A DNA stretch of 64,000 bases from JAXMAZ01 sp046350115 (GTDB taxonomy: Bacteria > Planctomycetota > Planctomycetia > Gemmatales > Gemmataceae): contig JAXMAZ010000012.1 in the NCBI GenBank assembly GCA_046350115.1, positions 124,001 through 188,000 of the forward strand, read 5' to 3'. This document shows, in pieces, positions 1-7,316 of the stretch (the stretch's first letter is position 1; each line of letters opens with the position of its first letter). The translations under genes and the position numbers were made by a program. The notes beneath the pieces are model-generated. The model did no database searches and was not told the DNA's origin. It worked only from the letters and a program-made list of their open reading frames with translations.

Positions 1-345
1 GAGCGGGCCGCCCTGTGGTTCGCCTGGCGGGTGTGCAAGCACGTCAAGTCGAACGCCATCGTCCTGGCGAACGGGACGCAAGTGGTCGGGGTCGGGGCTG
101 GGCAGATGAGCCGGATCGACTCGACCGGCATCGCCGTCCGCAAGGCCGGGGACAAGGCGAAGGGAAGCGTGCTGGCGTCCGACGCCTTCTTCCCGTTCCC
201 GGACAACGTGGACGCGGCGGCCGCGGCCGGCGTCACCGCCATCGCCCAGCCGGGCGGGTCGGTCAAGGACGCGGACAGCATCGCCGCCTGCGACAAGCAC
301 GGGATCGCGATGGTGTTCACCGGCGTCCGCCACTTCCGCCACTAA
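1..345 (+). CDS. purH: Bifunctional AICAR transformylase/IMP cyclohydrolase, C-terminal fragment
   Basis: The reading frame is open from the first base and ends with TAA at 343-345, so only about 114 C-terminal residues are present. They match the end of the AICAR formyltransferase domain: the stretch W-F-A-W-R-V-C-K-H-V-K-S-N-A-I-V, the segment around GVGAGQMSR (a substrate-binding loop of the family), the SDAFFPF block, and the end GIAMVFTGVRHFRH. PurH carries out the last two steps of IMP synthesis in the cytoplasm. The inosinicase domain and most of the transformylase domain lie upstream of the window. No oddity is visible in the part present. Confidence 0.95.
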   Translation, partial: ERAALWFAWRVCKHVKSNAIVLANGTQVVGVGAGQMSRIDSTGIAVRKAGDKAKGSVLASDAFFPFPDNVDAAAAAGVTAIAQPGGSVKDADSIAACDKHGIAMVFTGVRHFRH

Positions 346-502
346 CCGCGGTCGCCGGCCCGGTCCGGTCCGCCGTTTGCTCACATTACCCCTCGCCACC
401 CCCCCGACAGTCCGTGCCCCGGTCCTGAAGGGGGGCCAACCACCCGTGCCGCCGATCGGGCCGTGCGCCCCTCGGTGCCCGGGGTGCGGAAGGGGTGTGC
501 CC

Positions 503-1198
503 ATGTCTCACCCGACGATCGACGAGGCCGCCGTCCGCGTCTCGGCGGGCGGCGTCACCCTGGACGGCAACCTGACGCTGCCCGATGCGGCTGCGGGCGT
601 GGTGCTGTTCGCCCACGGGTCCGGCAGCAGCCGGTTCAGCCCCCGCAACCGGTTCGTGGCCGAGCAGTTGTGGGCGGCCGGCCTCGGCACCCTGCTCATC
701 GACCTGCTGACCGCGGACGAGGAGCAGGCCGAGCGGTTCACCCGACACCTGCGGTTCGACATCGGCCTGCTGGCGAACCGCCTGGCCGCGGCGACCGACT
801 GGCTGGCCGCCGACCCGCGAACCACTCACCTGCCGGTCGGGTACTTCGGGGCCAGCACCGGCGGCGGGGCGGCGCTGGTCGCCGCGGCCGCGACGCCGGG
901 GCGGGTGGCGGCGGTCGTCTCCCGCGGCGGCAGGCCGGACCTGGCCGGAGACGCCCTGCCCCGCGTCACCGCCCCCACCCTGCTGATCGTCGGCGGGGAC
1001 GACGAGCCGGTCGTCGGCATGAACCGGTGGGCGCTGGCCCGGCTCGGCTCGCCGGTGAAAGAGCTGGCGATCGTCCCCGGGGCGACGCACCTGTTCGAGG
1101 AGCCGGGCACGCTGGGCGAGGTGGCTCGGCGGGCGGCCGACTGGTTCGCCCGCCACCTCGCCCCGGCCGACGACGCGACCGCCGGTCGCGGGAGGTGA
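503..1198 (+). CDS. Alpha/beta hydrolase, dienelactone-hydrolase-like
   Basis: The predicted protein has 231 residues. An oxyanion-type motif HGSGSSR lies near residue 39. The nucleophile elbow GxSxG (G-A-S-T-G) is at 116-120 with Ser118, an acidic GGDDEPV segment is near 165-170, and a catalytic His is in GATHLFEE near 196. This is a complete Ser-Asp-His triad. The family includes small cytoplasmic esterases of unknown substrate often paired with phosphoribosyltransferases. The ATG at 503 was chosen because the conserved fold starts just after it; the frame is open further upstream but that extension looks like intergenic sequence. The next gene starts 3 bases after its stop, suggesting one operon with the erythromycin-esterase-like and phosphoribosyltransferase genes. 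Confidence 0.85.
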   Translation: MSHPTIDEAAVRVSAGGVTLDGNLTLPDAAAGVVLFAHGSGSSRFSPRNRFVAEQLWAAGLGTLLIDLLTADEEQAERFTRHLRFDIGLLANRLAAATDWLAADPRTTHLPVGYFGASTGGGAALVAAAATPGRVAAVVSRGGRPDLAGDALPRVTAPTLLIVGGDDEPVVGMNRWALARLGSPVKELAIVPGATHLFEEPGTLGEVARRAADWFARHLAPADDATAGRGR

Positions 1199-1201
1199 GC
1201 C

Positions 1202-2536
1202 GTGGTCCGCCGCCGTTTCACACACGCCGACCCGCCCGTCACCGACCGGCTGCTGTGCCAGGTCCGCACACTGGCGCGCCCGCTCCGCACACCCGGCGAC
1301 CTGGACCCGCTGCTGGACCGGGTGGGGGACGCCCGGTGCGTGCTGTTCGGGGAGGCCACCCACGGCACCCGGGAGTTCTACACCTGGCGGGCCGAGGCCA
1401 CCCGGCGGCTGATCGCCGAGAAGGGGTTCTCGTTCGTCGCCGTCGAGGGGGACTGGCCGGACTGCGACCGGGTGAACCGGTTCGTCAAAGGGGCGGCCGA
1501 CCTGGGCGAGAATGCCGCCGCCGTCCTGCACGCGTTCGACCGGTGGCCGACCTGGATGTGGGCGAACAAGGAGGTGGCCGGGTTCGCCGACTGGCTGCGG
1601 GCGTTCAACCGCCACCAGCCGGCCGACCGGGCGGTCGGGTTCTACGGGCTGGACGTGTACAGCCTGTGGGACTCGCTGTACGAGGTGATGGGCTACCTGC
1701 GGCGGACCGACGGATCAGCCCTGGAGGCGGCCCGGCGGGCGGTCCGCTGCTTCCAGCCCTACGGCGAGGACTCACACGAGTACGCCCGGGCCACCCGCTG
1801 GCTGCCGGAGACGTGCGAGCAAGAAGTGGTCGGCCTGCTGCGGGCGATGTTGGGGCGGGCCGCGGCGGCCGGTGAGGACCGGGACGCCCGGTTCGCGGCC
1901 GAGCAGAACGCCCTGGTGCTGAAGAACGCCGAGGCCTACTACCGGACCATGGTCCGCGGGCGGGCCGAGTCGTGGAACGTCCGCGACCGGCACATGGCGG
2001 AGACGCTCGACCGGCTGTTCGCCCACCACGGGCCGGCCGCCAAAGGGGTCGTCTGGGAGCACAACACCCACGTCGGGGACGCCCGGTTCACCGACATGGC
2101 CGACGACGGCATGGTCAACCTCGGCCAGCTCGCCCGGGAGCAGCACGGTGAGCGGAGCGTGGTGCTGGTCGGGTTCGGCACCCACTCCGGGTCGGTGGTG
2201 GCCGGGGCCGAATGGGACGCGGCGATGGAGCGGATGCCGGTGCCGCCGGGCCGGGAAGGCAGTTGGGAGGACGTGCTCCACCGGGCCGGGATCGGGGACG
2301 CGGTGCTGGTCTTCGACCCGGCCGCCGGCGGGGAGCTGGCCGAGTGGCGGGGGCACCGGGCGATCGGCGTCGTCTACGACCCGGACGCGGAGCGGTACGG
2401 CAACTACGTCCCCACGGTGCTGCCCCGCCGGTACGACGCCTTCCTGTACCTCGACCGGACCCGGGCGCTGCGGCCGCTGCATGTCGAGTTGCACGACGAC
2501 GGCGAGGTGCCGGAGACGTTCCCGTCCGGGGTGTGA
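1202..2536 (+). CDS. Erythromycin esterase family protein
   Basis: The predicted protein has 444 residues. Near the N-terminus (residues 48-60) is LFGEATHGTREFY, the GExxHG-type motif of the EreA/EreB-like superfamily. A second motif, VVWEHNTHVGDARF, lies around residues 280-294. These Glu and His residues form the proposed active site of the hydrolases. Family members cleave macrolide lactones only in characterised Ere enzymes. Most environmental members, including those beside phosphoribosyltransferase and hydrolase genes as here, have no proven substrate. The start is GTG at 1202, 3 bases after the preceding stop. Macrolide resistance should not be assumed. Confidence 0.88.
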   Translation: MVRRRFTHADPPVTDRLLCQVRTLARPLRTPGDLDPLLDRVGDARCVLFGEATHGTREFYTWRAEATRRLIAEKGFSFVAVEGDWPDCDRVNRFVKGAADLGENAAAVLHAFDRWPTWMWANKEVAGFADWLRAFNRHQPADRAVGFYGLDVYSLWDSLYEVMGYLRRTDGSALEAARRAVRCFQPYGEDSHEYARATRWLPETCEQEVVGLLRAMLGRAAAAGEDRDARFAAEQNALVLKNAEAYYRTMVRGRAESWNVRDRHMAETLDRLFAHHGPAAKGVVWEHNTHVGDARFTDMADDGMVNLGQLAREQHGERSVVLVGFGTHSGSVVAGAEWDAAMERMPVPPGREGSWEDVLHRAGIGDAVLVFDPAAGGELAEWRGHRAIGVVYDPDAERYGNYVPTVLPRRYDAFLYLDRTRALRPLHVELHDDGEVPETFPSGV

Positions 2537-2554
2537 CGCCGGGGCACCGGGCGA

Positions 2555-2629
2555 CGGGGGCGTCAGCCCCCTGTTGCTGTCACCATCGAGGCGCTCCAAC
2601 AGGGGGCCCCCCCCCCCGCCCCCCCCGGC
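2555..2629. repeat. GC-rich intergenic hairpin plus poly-C tract
   Basis: The gap between the esterase-like gene and the phosphoribosyltransferase holds GGGGGCGTCAGCCCCC followed by CTGTTG, a spacer, CAACAGGGGGC and a run of C residues broken by one G. The GCGTCAGCCCC motif recurs in the inverted repeat at 38945-39025. The poly-C tract is a likely site of sequencing error, so its exact length is uncertain. Confidence 0.45.
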
Positions 2630-2651
2630 CCGGAAGTGAGGAGGTGACGCC

Positions 2652-3302
2652 ATGCTGTTCCGTGACCGATCCGACGCCGGCCGGCGGCTGGCGGCCAAGC
2701 TGACCCACTACGCCGACCTGCCGGACGTGCTGGTGCTGGCCCTGCCCCGGGGCGGGGTGCCGGTCGGGTACGAGGTGGCCGCCGCCCTGCACGCCCCGCT
2801 GGACGTGTTCCTGGTCCGCAAGCTCGGGGTGCCCGGTCAGCCGGAGTTGGCGATGGGGGCGATCGCGGCCGGCAACACCCTCGTGCTGAACGAGCGGGTG
2901 ATCCAGCAGCTCCGCCCGCCGGCCGGGGTGATCGAGAAGGTGGAGGCGTTCGAGCGGCGGGAGCTGGAGCGGCGGGAGCTGGAGTACCGGGCCGGCCGGC
3001 CGCCGCTGGACGTGCGGGGCAAGACGGTCATCCTGGTGGACGACGGGCTGGCCACCGGCTCGACCATGCGGGCGGCGGTGGCCGCCCTCCGCCGGCTCGG
3101 CCCGGCCAAGGTGGTGGTCGCCGTCCCGGTCGGGGCGGCCGAGGTGTGCGAGGAGTTCCAGGGGGAGGCGGACGAGGCGATCTGCGGCGAGGAGCCGGAC
3201 CCGTTCTACGCCGTCGGGGTGTGGTACGAGGACTTCGCCCAGACGACCGACGACCAGGTCCGCGAGCTGCTCCGCCGCCGCGAGGCCGCCGGCGTGGGGT
3301 GA
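2652..3302 (+). CDS. Phosphoribosyltransferase
   Basis: The predicted protein has 216 residues. The PRPP-binding signature is at about 127-139 (VILVDDGLATGST): hydrophobic residues, two acidic residues, then the phosphate-binding loop. An N-terminal PRGGVPVGYEVA segment is typical of stand-alone type I phosphoribosyltransferases. These often sit beside dienelactone-hydrolase-like or erythromycin-esterase-like genes, as here. The base that is phosphoribosylated cannot be read from the sequence. The ATG at 2652 is preceded by GAGGAGGTG. Confidence 0.9.
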   Translation: MLFRDRSDAGRRLAAKLTHYADLPDVLVLALPRGGVPVGYEVAAALHAPLDVFLVRKLGVPGQPELAMGAIAAGNTLVLNERVIQQLRPPAGVIEKVEAFERRELERRELEYRAGRPPLDVRGKTVILVDDGLATGSTMRAAVAALRRLGPAKVVVAVPVGAAEVCEEFQGEADEAICGEEPDPFYAVGVWYEDFAQTTDDQVRELLRRREAAGVG

Positions 3303-3334
3303 ACCGGCTTCTGCTGCGTTCCGGAGGAACCGAC

Positions 3335-3817
3335 ATGGCACGATCCGAGACCGCCGTCCGGCTGACCAGCCCGGCGTTCGAGGCCGGGGCGGCGATCCCG
3401 ACCCGGTACACCGGCGACGGGCGGGACGAGTCCCCGCCGCTGGCCTGGGGCGAGGTGCCGGCCGGGGCGCAGAGCCTGGCCCTCGTCTGCGAAGACCCGG
3501 ACGCCCCGCGGGGGCTGTTCACCCACTGGCTGCTGTACAACCTGCCGGCCGCGACCCGGGAGGTGGCCGCCGGGGTGCCGGCCACCGCGACCCTGGCGGA
3601 CGGGTCGGCCCAGGGGCGGACCAGCTTCCGCACGGTCGGGTACGGCGGACCGGCCCCGCCGCCGGGCGAGCCGCACCGGTACGTGTTCCGGCTGTTCGCC
3701 CTGGACGCCCGGCTCGACCTGCCGCCCGGGGCCACCCGGGACGAGCTGCTCGCCGCCATGGCCGGCCATGTGCTGGGCGAAGGGGAGTTGATCGGCACTT
3801 ACGGCCGGGCGAAGTAG
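3335..3817 (+). CDS. YbhB/YbcL family (Raf kinase inhibitor-like) protein
   Basis: The predicted protein has 160 residues. It has the PEBP-like order of motifs: SPAFEAGAAIPTRYTGDGRDESPPL near the N-terminus, CEDPDAP with THWLLYNLP in the middle, and HRYVFRLFALD near residue 115. These form the anion-binding pocket of the phosphatidylethanolamine-binding-protein fold. The bacterial proteins are of uncertain function. The ATG at 3335 follows GGAGGAACCGAC, a good ribosome binding site, which decides the start. It is the last gene of the plus-strand run that starts at 503. Confidence 0.93.
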   Translation: MARSETAVRLTSPAFEAGAAIPTRYTGDGRDESPPLAWGEVPAGAQSLALVCEDPDAPRGLFTHWLLYNLPAATREVAAGVPATATLADGSAQGRTSFRTVGYGGPAPPPGEPHRYVFRLFALDARLDLPPGATRDELLAAMAGHVLGEGELIGTYGRAK

Positions 3818-3842
3818 ATAGAGACCTGGATGAGCGGGTGCC

Positions 3843-3933
3843 TGTAGGGCGGTGCCGAGTCTTCGAGGCCCGCCGTCCGGGGCAGCGGCCTCGCCCCAGC
3901 CGGCAGGCCTCGAAGACTCGGCACCGCCCTACA
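3843..3933. repeat. Intergenic inverted repeat, family A variant (27 bp arms)
   Basis: Two perfect 27-base arms (3843-3869 and 3907-3933) begin and end with TGTAGGGCGG/CCGCCCTACA and enclose 37 bases. The outer sequence is shared with elements at 5361, 34007 and, in a TGCG form, with several others in this window. Read as RNA it would fold into a long hairpin. It lies between the YbhB gene and the nitrilase gene, which are in the same orientation. Confidence 0.85.
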
Positions 3934-4043
3934 CTGGACCACTCCGGCACGACCTGTATCCGACGAGCAAACCGTTCCCCCCGACCGCTGTCCGGGGTAT
4001 CCTGGCCAGACCTGCCCCCGCCGGTCCCGTCCGGACACCCGTC

Positions 4044-5365
4044 ATGTGCCTGCTCACCCTCTGCCTACTGCTCCCGGTCGCCGACCCGAGCCTCCCCGCC
4101 GGCTGGACGGCCGCCGCCCCGCGGGACGAGCTTCGCCCGGCGATCGTCTTCGACCCGGCCGGCGGGCCGAAAAAGACCGGGGCATTCGTCTTCACCGCCG
4201 ACGGCCGGGACGGGCTGCACGGCTGGGTGGAGAAGGCGTTCCCAGTCACAGGCGGCAAGCACTACCACGTCCACGCCGTCCGCAAGGCGACGGACGTGGC
4301 CGTGCCGCGGCGGTCGGCGGTGGTGCGGGTGCGGTGGACCGACGACGCCGGCAAGGCGGTGCCGATGAGCGAGCCGCCGGTGGCCGGGTATCTGAAGGGG
4401 TACGCCGGCCCGGCCGAGCCGGAGCACCCGACCGACAAGGGGACCGACCCGGCCGGCTGGACCGAGGTGTCCGACACCTACCGCGCCCCGGCGAAGGCGA
4501 CCCGGGCCGTCGTCGAACTGCACTTCCTGTGGGCGCCGAACGGCCGGGTCGAGTGGGCGGACGCGGGCGTGACCGAGGTGCCGGCCCCGGCCCCGCGAAC
4601 CGTGCGGCTGGCGACCGTCCACTTCCGCCCGTCCGGCAAGTCACCGGCGGCCAACCGGGAGGAGTTCGCCCCGCTGGTCGCCGAGGCGGCCCGGCAGAAG
4701 GCGGACCTGGTCGTCCTCGGCGAGACGCTCACCTTCATCAACACCGGCAAGAGCTACGCCGACTGTGCCGAGCCGGTTCCGGGGCCGTCCACCCGGTACT
4801 TCGGCGAGCTGGCCCGAAAGCACAACCTGTACGTCGTCGCCGGGCTGCTGGAGCGGGACGGCCACCTGGTGTACAACGTGGCGGCCCTGATCGGCCCGGA
4901 CGGCGGACTCATCGGCAAGTACCGCAAGGTGTGCTTGCCCCGCGGGGAGATCGAGCGGGGGGTCGCCCCGGGGAGCGAGTACCCGGTGTTCGACACCCGG
5001 TTCGGCAAGGTCGGGCTGATGGTCTGCTACGACGGCTTCTTCCCCGAGGTGGCCCGGGAGTTGGCCAACCGCGGGGCGGAGGTGATCGGCTGGCCGGTGT
5101 GGGGGTGCAACCCGGGGCTGGCCGCCGCCCGCGCCTGCGAGAACCACGTCTACCTGGTCAGCAGCACCTACAGGACGTGTCCCGGAACTGGATGATCTCG
5201 GCCGTCTACGACCACGCCGGGGAGCCGCTGGCGCAGGCGGCCAAGTGGGGCATGGTCGTCACTGCCGAGGTGGACCTGAACCGGCGGCTGAACTGGAACA
5301 GCCTGGGCGACACCAAGGCCGAACTGCCCCGCCACCGGCCGGAACGGCTAGCCGGGTCGTCGTAG
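4044..5365 (+). CDS. Secreted carbon-nitrogen hydrolase (nitrilase superfamily), frameshifted near the C-terminus
   Basis: The protein starts at ATG 4044 with a short hydrophobic signal sequence (CLLTLCLLLPVA). A roughly 160-residue N-terminal domain follows, then the nitrilase domain. The Glu-Lys-Cys triad is complete: Glu227 (LGETL), Lys295 (KYRKV) and Cys328 (MVCYDGF). After SSTY the frame is lost: one base seems to be missing at about 5172. The original frame ends at 5195, but the next frame continues with DVSRNWMISAVYDHAGEP and runs to TAG at 5363-5365. That TAG is the start of the inverted repeat at 5361. The active site is intact, so this could be a sequencing deletion or a recent mutation. 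Substrate unknown. Confidence 0.82.
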
Positions 5366-5469
5366 GGCAGGTCAAGCGTCGCTTTGGACGCGCCGACCCG
5401 CCGGCCCGGCGGGACGTGCTTGCCGTTCGCGGCGGGTCGGCGCCGCAGAGCCGGCTTGACCGCCCTACG
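5361..5469. repeat. Intergenic inverted repeat, family A variant
   Basis: The outer arms CGTAGGGCAGGTCAAGC (5361-5377) and GCTTGACCGCCCTACG (5454-5469) pair imperfectly. Inner arms GCGCCGACCCGCC (5390-5402) and GGCGGGTCGGCGC (5431-5443) pair perfectly. The first TAG of the element is the stop codon of the frameshifted nitrilase gene. Confidence 0.75.
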
Positions 5470-5492
5470 CCAAACCCACCCTTCCCCGGAGG

Positions 5493-5604
5493 TGTAGGGT
5501 GCGTGGAGGAGGCTATGCGACCGGAACGCACCGGCCCCGCAACGACCGCATCGGAGGGTTAAGCCGCGGTGGTGCGTTCCGCAGAGCCTCCCACGCACCC
5601 TACA
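5493..5604. repeat. Intergenic inverted repeat, family A
   Basis: It starts TGTAGGGTGCGTGGAGG and ends CCTCCCACGCACCCTACA. Internal GGAACGCACC and GGTGCGTTCC form a second stem. The interior carries the family-A phrase GGCCCCGCAACGAC in inverse orientation compared with other copies. Related copies are at 13629, 13756, 21972, 25813 and 46593. Confidence 0.8.
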
Positions 5605-5647
5605 AAACCCGGCCTGCCCAAAGTCGCACCTTGTCCTCGCCCGGGCC

Positions 5648-5690
5648 GGCGGGTCGGCGCCGCAGAGCCGGCTTGACCCGCCCTACACCT
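5648..5690. repeat. Half copy of the 5361 element
   Basis: The 30 bases at 5648-5677 are identical to 5431-5460, followed by CCGCCCTACACC. It is the right half of the element at 5361 without its left arm. The whole 5366-5711 gap is therefore repeat material and holds no gene. Confidence 0.75.
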
Positions 5691-5711
5691 TCACCCTTCC
5701 CCGGAGGAACC

Positions 5712-7064
5712 GTGGCCCGCCTCTCCGCGGGAGACTTCACCAAGGCCGCGGCCGCCGCCGGCGTGGCCGCCCCATCCGCCCTCGCCGCACGCCGGACGGC
5801 CGGGGCGAACGACCGCGTTCGCGTCGGGTTCATCGGCGTCGGCAACCGCGGCGACCAGGTGCTGTCCGCGTTCCTCGCCCACAAGGACGCGGACGTGGCC
5901 GCCGTCTGCGACCTGCACCCGCCGTACCGCGAGTTCGCCGCCAAGAAGATCGGCGGCTCCCCGGACCTGACCCACGACTACCGCAAGCTGCTCGACCGCA
6001 AAGACCTGGACGCGGTGGTGGTCGCCACCCCGGACCACTGGCACGCGCTGATGACCGTGGACGCCTGCAAGGCCGGCAAGGACGTGTACTGCGAGAAGCC
6101 GCTCAGCCTGTGCGTGGCCGAGGGGCGGGCGATGGTGACGGCCGCCCGCCAGCACAAGCGGGTGGTGCAGTGCGGCATCCAGCGGATGTCCAGCCCGTTC
6201 GCCCGGGAGGCGGCCGAGGTCGTCCGATCCGGCGGCATCGGCAAGGTGACGGCGGTGCGGTGCTTCCACGTCCAGAACGAGTGGCCCCAGGGGATCGGCA
6301 ACCCGCCGGACGAGGAGCCGCCGGCCGGGTTCGACTGGGACGCCTGGCTCGGCCCGGCCCCGATGCGGCGGTACAACCGGAACCGCACCTTCTACCGGTT
6401 CCGCTGGTTCTACGACCACTCCGGCGGCCAGCTCACCAACTTCGGCGTCCACTACCTGGCCCAGATTCAGGCGTCGCTCGGCGTGACCGCCCCGAAGGCG
6501 GTGGTGGCGATGGGCGGCAAGTTCGCGGCTTACGACAACCGCGAGGTGCCGGACACGCTGGAGGTCGTCTGGCATTACCCCGGGGACACGCTGGTGACGT
6601 TCTCCCAGTTCAACGCCACCGGGGCGCCGCCGGCCGGCCGGCCGTGCGAGATCGAGTTCCGCGGCACGACCGGCACGCTGTACTTCCGGCTGAACGGGTA
6701 CGAGGTGGTGCCGGAGGCGGTGACGCCGAACGAGTTCGCCGCACGGTCGCCGGTGGACCGGGAGCGGGAGCGGGGCTGGCGGACCGGGGCGAAGGCCCAG
6801 ATCGCGGCGAAGACAGTGGCCGGCCAGATCAAGGACGCGGACCACGCCCGCAACTTCCTCGACTGCGTCAAGAGCCGCAAGACGCCGACCTGCGACGTGG
6901 AGTACGGGCACCGCTGCACGACGGCGGCGCTGGTGGCGAACATCGCCCACCGGACGCGGTCGTACCTGGAGTGGGACGAGTCGGCCGAGCGGTTCACCAA
7001 CAGCCCGGCGGCGAACAAGCTGCTGACCTACGAGTACCGCAAGCCGTACGTGTTCCCGGGGTGA
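5712..7064 (+). CDS. Gfo/Idh/MocA family oxidoreductase
   Basis: The predicted protein has 450 residues. An N-terminal Ala-rich segment resembles a twin-arginine signal (LSAGDFTKAAAAAGVAAP), but the usual SRRDF arginines are replaced by SAGD, so Tat export is doubtful. The Rossmann motif GVGNRG is at 42-47. The conserved EKP of the family is at 128-130 in DVYCEKPLS. The C-terminal two thirds matches the sugar-dehydrogenase-like domain (FYRFRWFYDHSGGQLTNFG, DHARNFLDCVKSRKTP) common in planctomycete paralogues. The enzyme probably oxidises a sugar or derivative with NAD(P). The GTG at 5712 is chosen because CCGGAGGAACC lies just upstream; the frame extends upstream only through repeats. Confidence 0.9.
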   Translation: MARLSAGDFTKAAAAAGVAAPSALAARRTAGANDRVRVGFIGVGNRGDQVLSAFLAHKDADVAAVCDLHPPYREFAAKKIGGSPDLTHDYRKLLDRKDLDAVVVATPDHWHALMTVDACKAGKDVYCEKPLSLCVAEGRAMVTAARQHKRVVQCGIQRMSSPFAREAAEVVRSGGIGKVTAVRCFHVQNEWPQGIGNPPDEEPPAGFDWDAWLGPAPMRRYNRNRTFYRFRWFYDHSGGQLTNFGVHYLAQIQASLGVTAPKAVVAMGGKFAAYDNREVPDTLEVVWHYPGDTLVTFSQFNATGAPPAGRPCEIEFRGTTGTLYFRLNGYEVVPEAVTPNEFAARSPVDRERERGWRTGAKAQIAAKTVAGQIKDADHARNFLDCVKSRKTPTCDVEYGHRCTTAALVANIAHRTRSYLEWDESAERFTNSPAANKLLTYEYRKPYVFPG

Positions 7065-7087
7065 CGGGTGACTCTGGTCTTGTCCGC

Positions 7088-7219
7088 GACAGCCGGAGGG
7101 GAGGGCGAGGCTCCTGCCGAGCCGTGGGCCTTCACCGGTCGGGGCGCTCGCCCACGGGCCGGACCGTCACCCGGGGCGCTCCCGGCTCGGCAGGAGCCTC
7201 GCCCTCCCCTCCGGCTGTC
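7088..7219. repeat. Intergenic inverted repeat, family B (37 bp perfect arms)
   Basis: Arms at 7088-7124 and 7183-7219 are perfectly complementary over 37 bases and contain GGGCGAGGCTCCTGCCGAGC and its complement. The same core occurs inside the elements at 21972 and 25813. It lies between two convergent genes, the oxidoreductase and the RND pump, so it may also act in transcription termination. Confidence 0.88.
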
Positions 7220-7316
7220 TTCGAAACGGGTCAAACCCGTTGCGACTTCACCCGGTCGCTCGGACAGATGCCCCCTCTCGCCCCAGGAGCCGCGACCGCA
7301 GTGAGCGGCCCCTGTC

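Noticed and set aside
1202..2536. Macrolide resistance gene
   Set aside because: Only the broad erythromycin esterase superfamily is supported; the neighbours are phosphoribosyltransferase and hydrolase genes, not a resistance context.
2603..2629. Poly-C tract as a phase-variable switch
   Set aside because: It lies between stop and ribosome site and would not change a frame; its length is also unreliable in sequencing.
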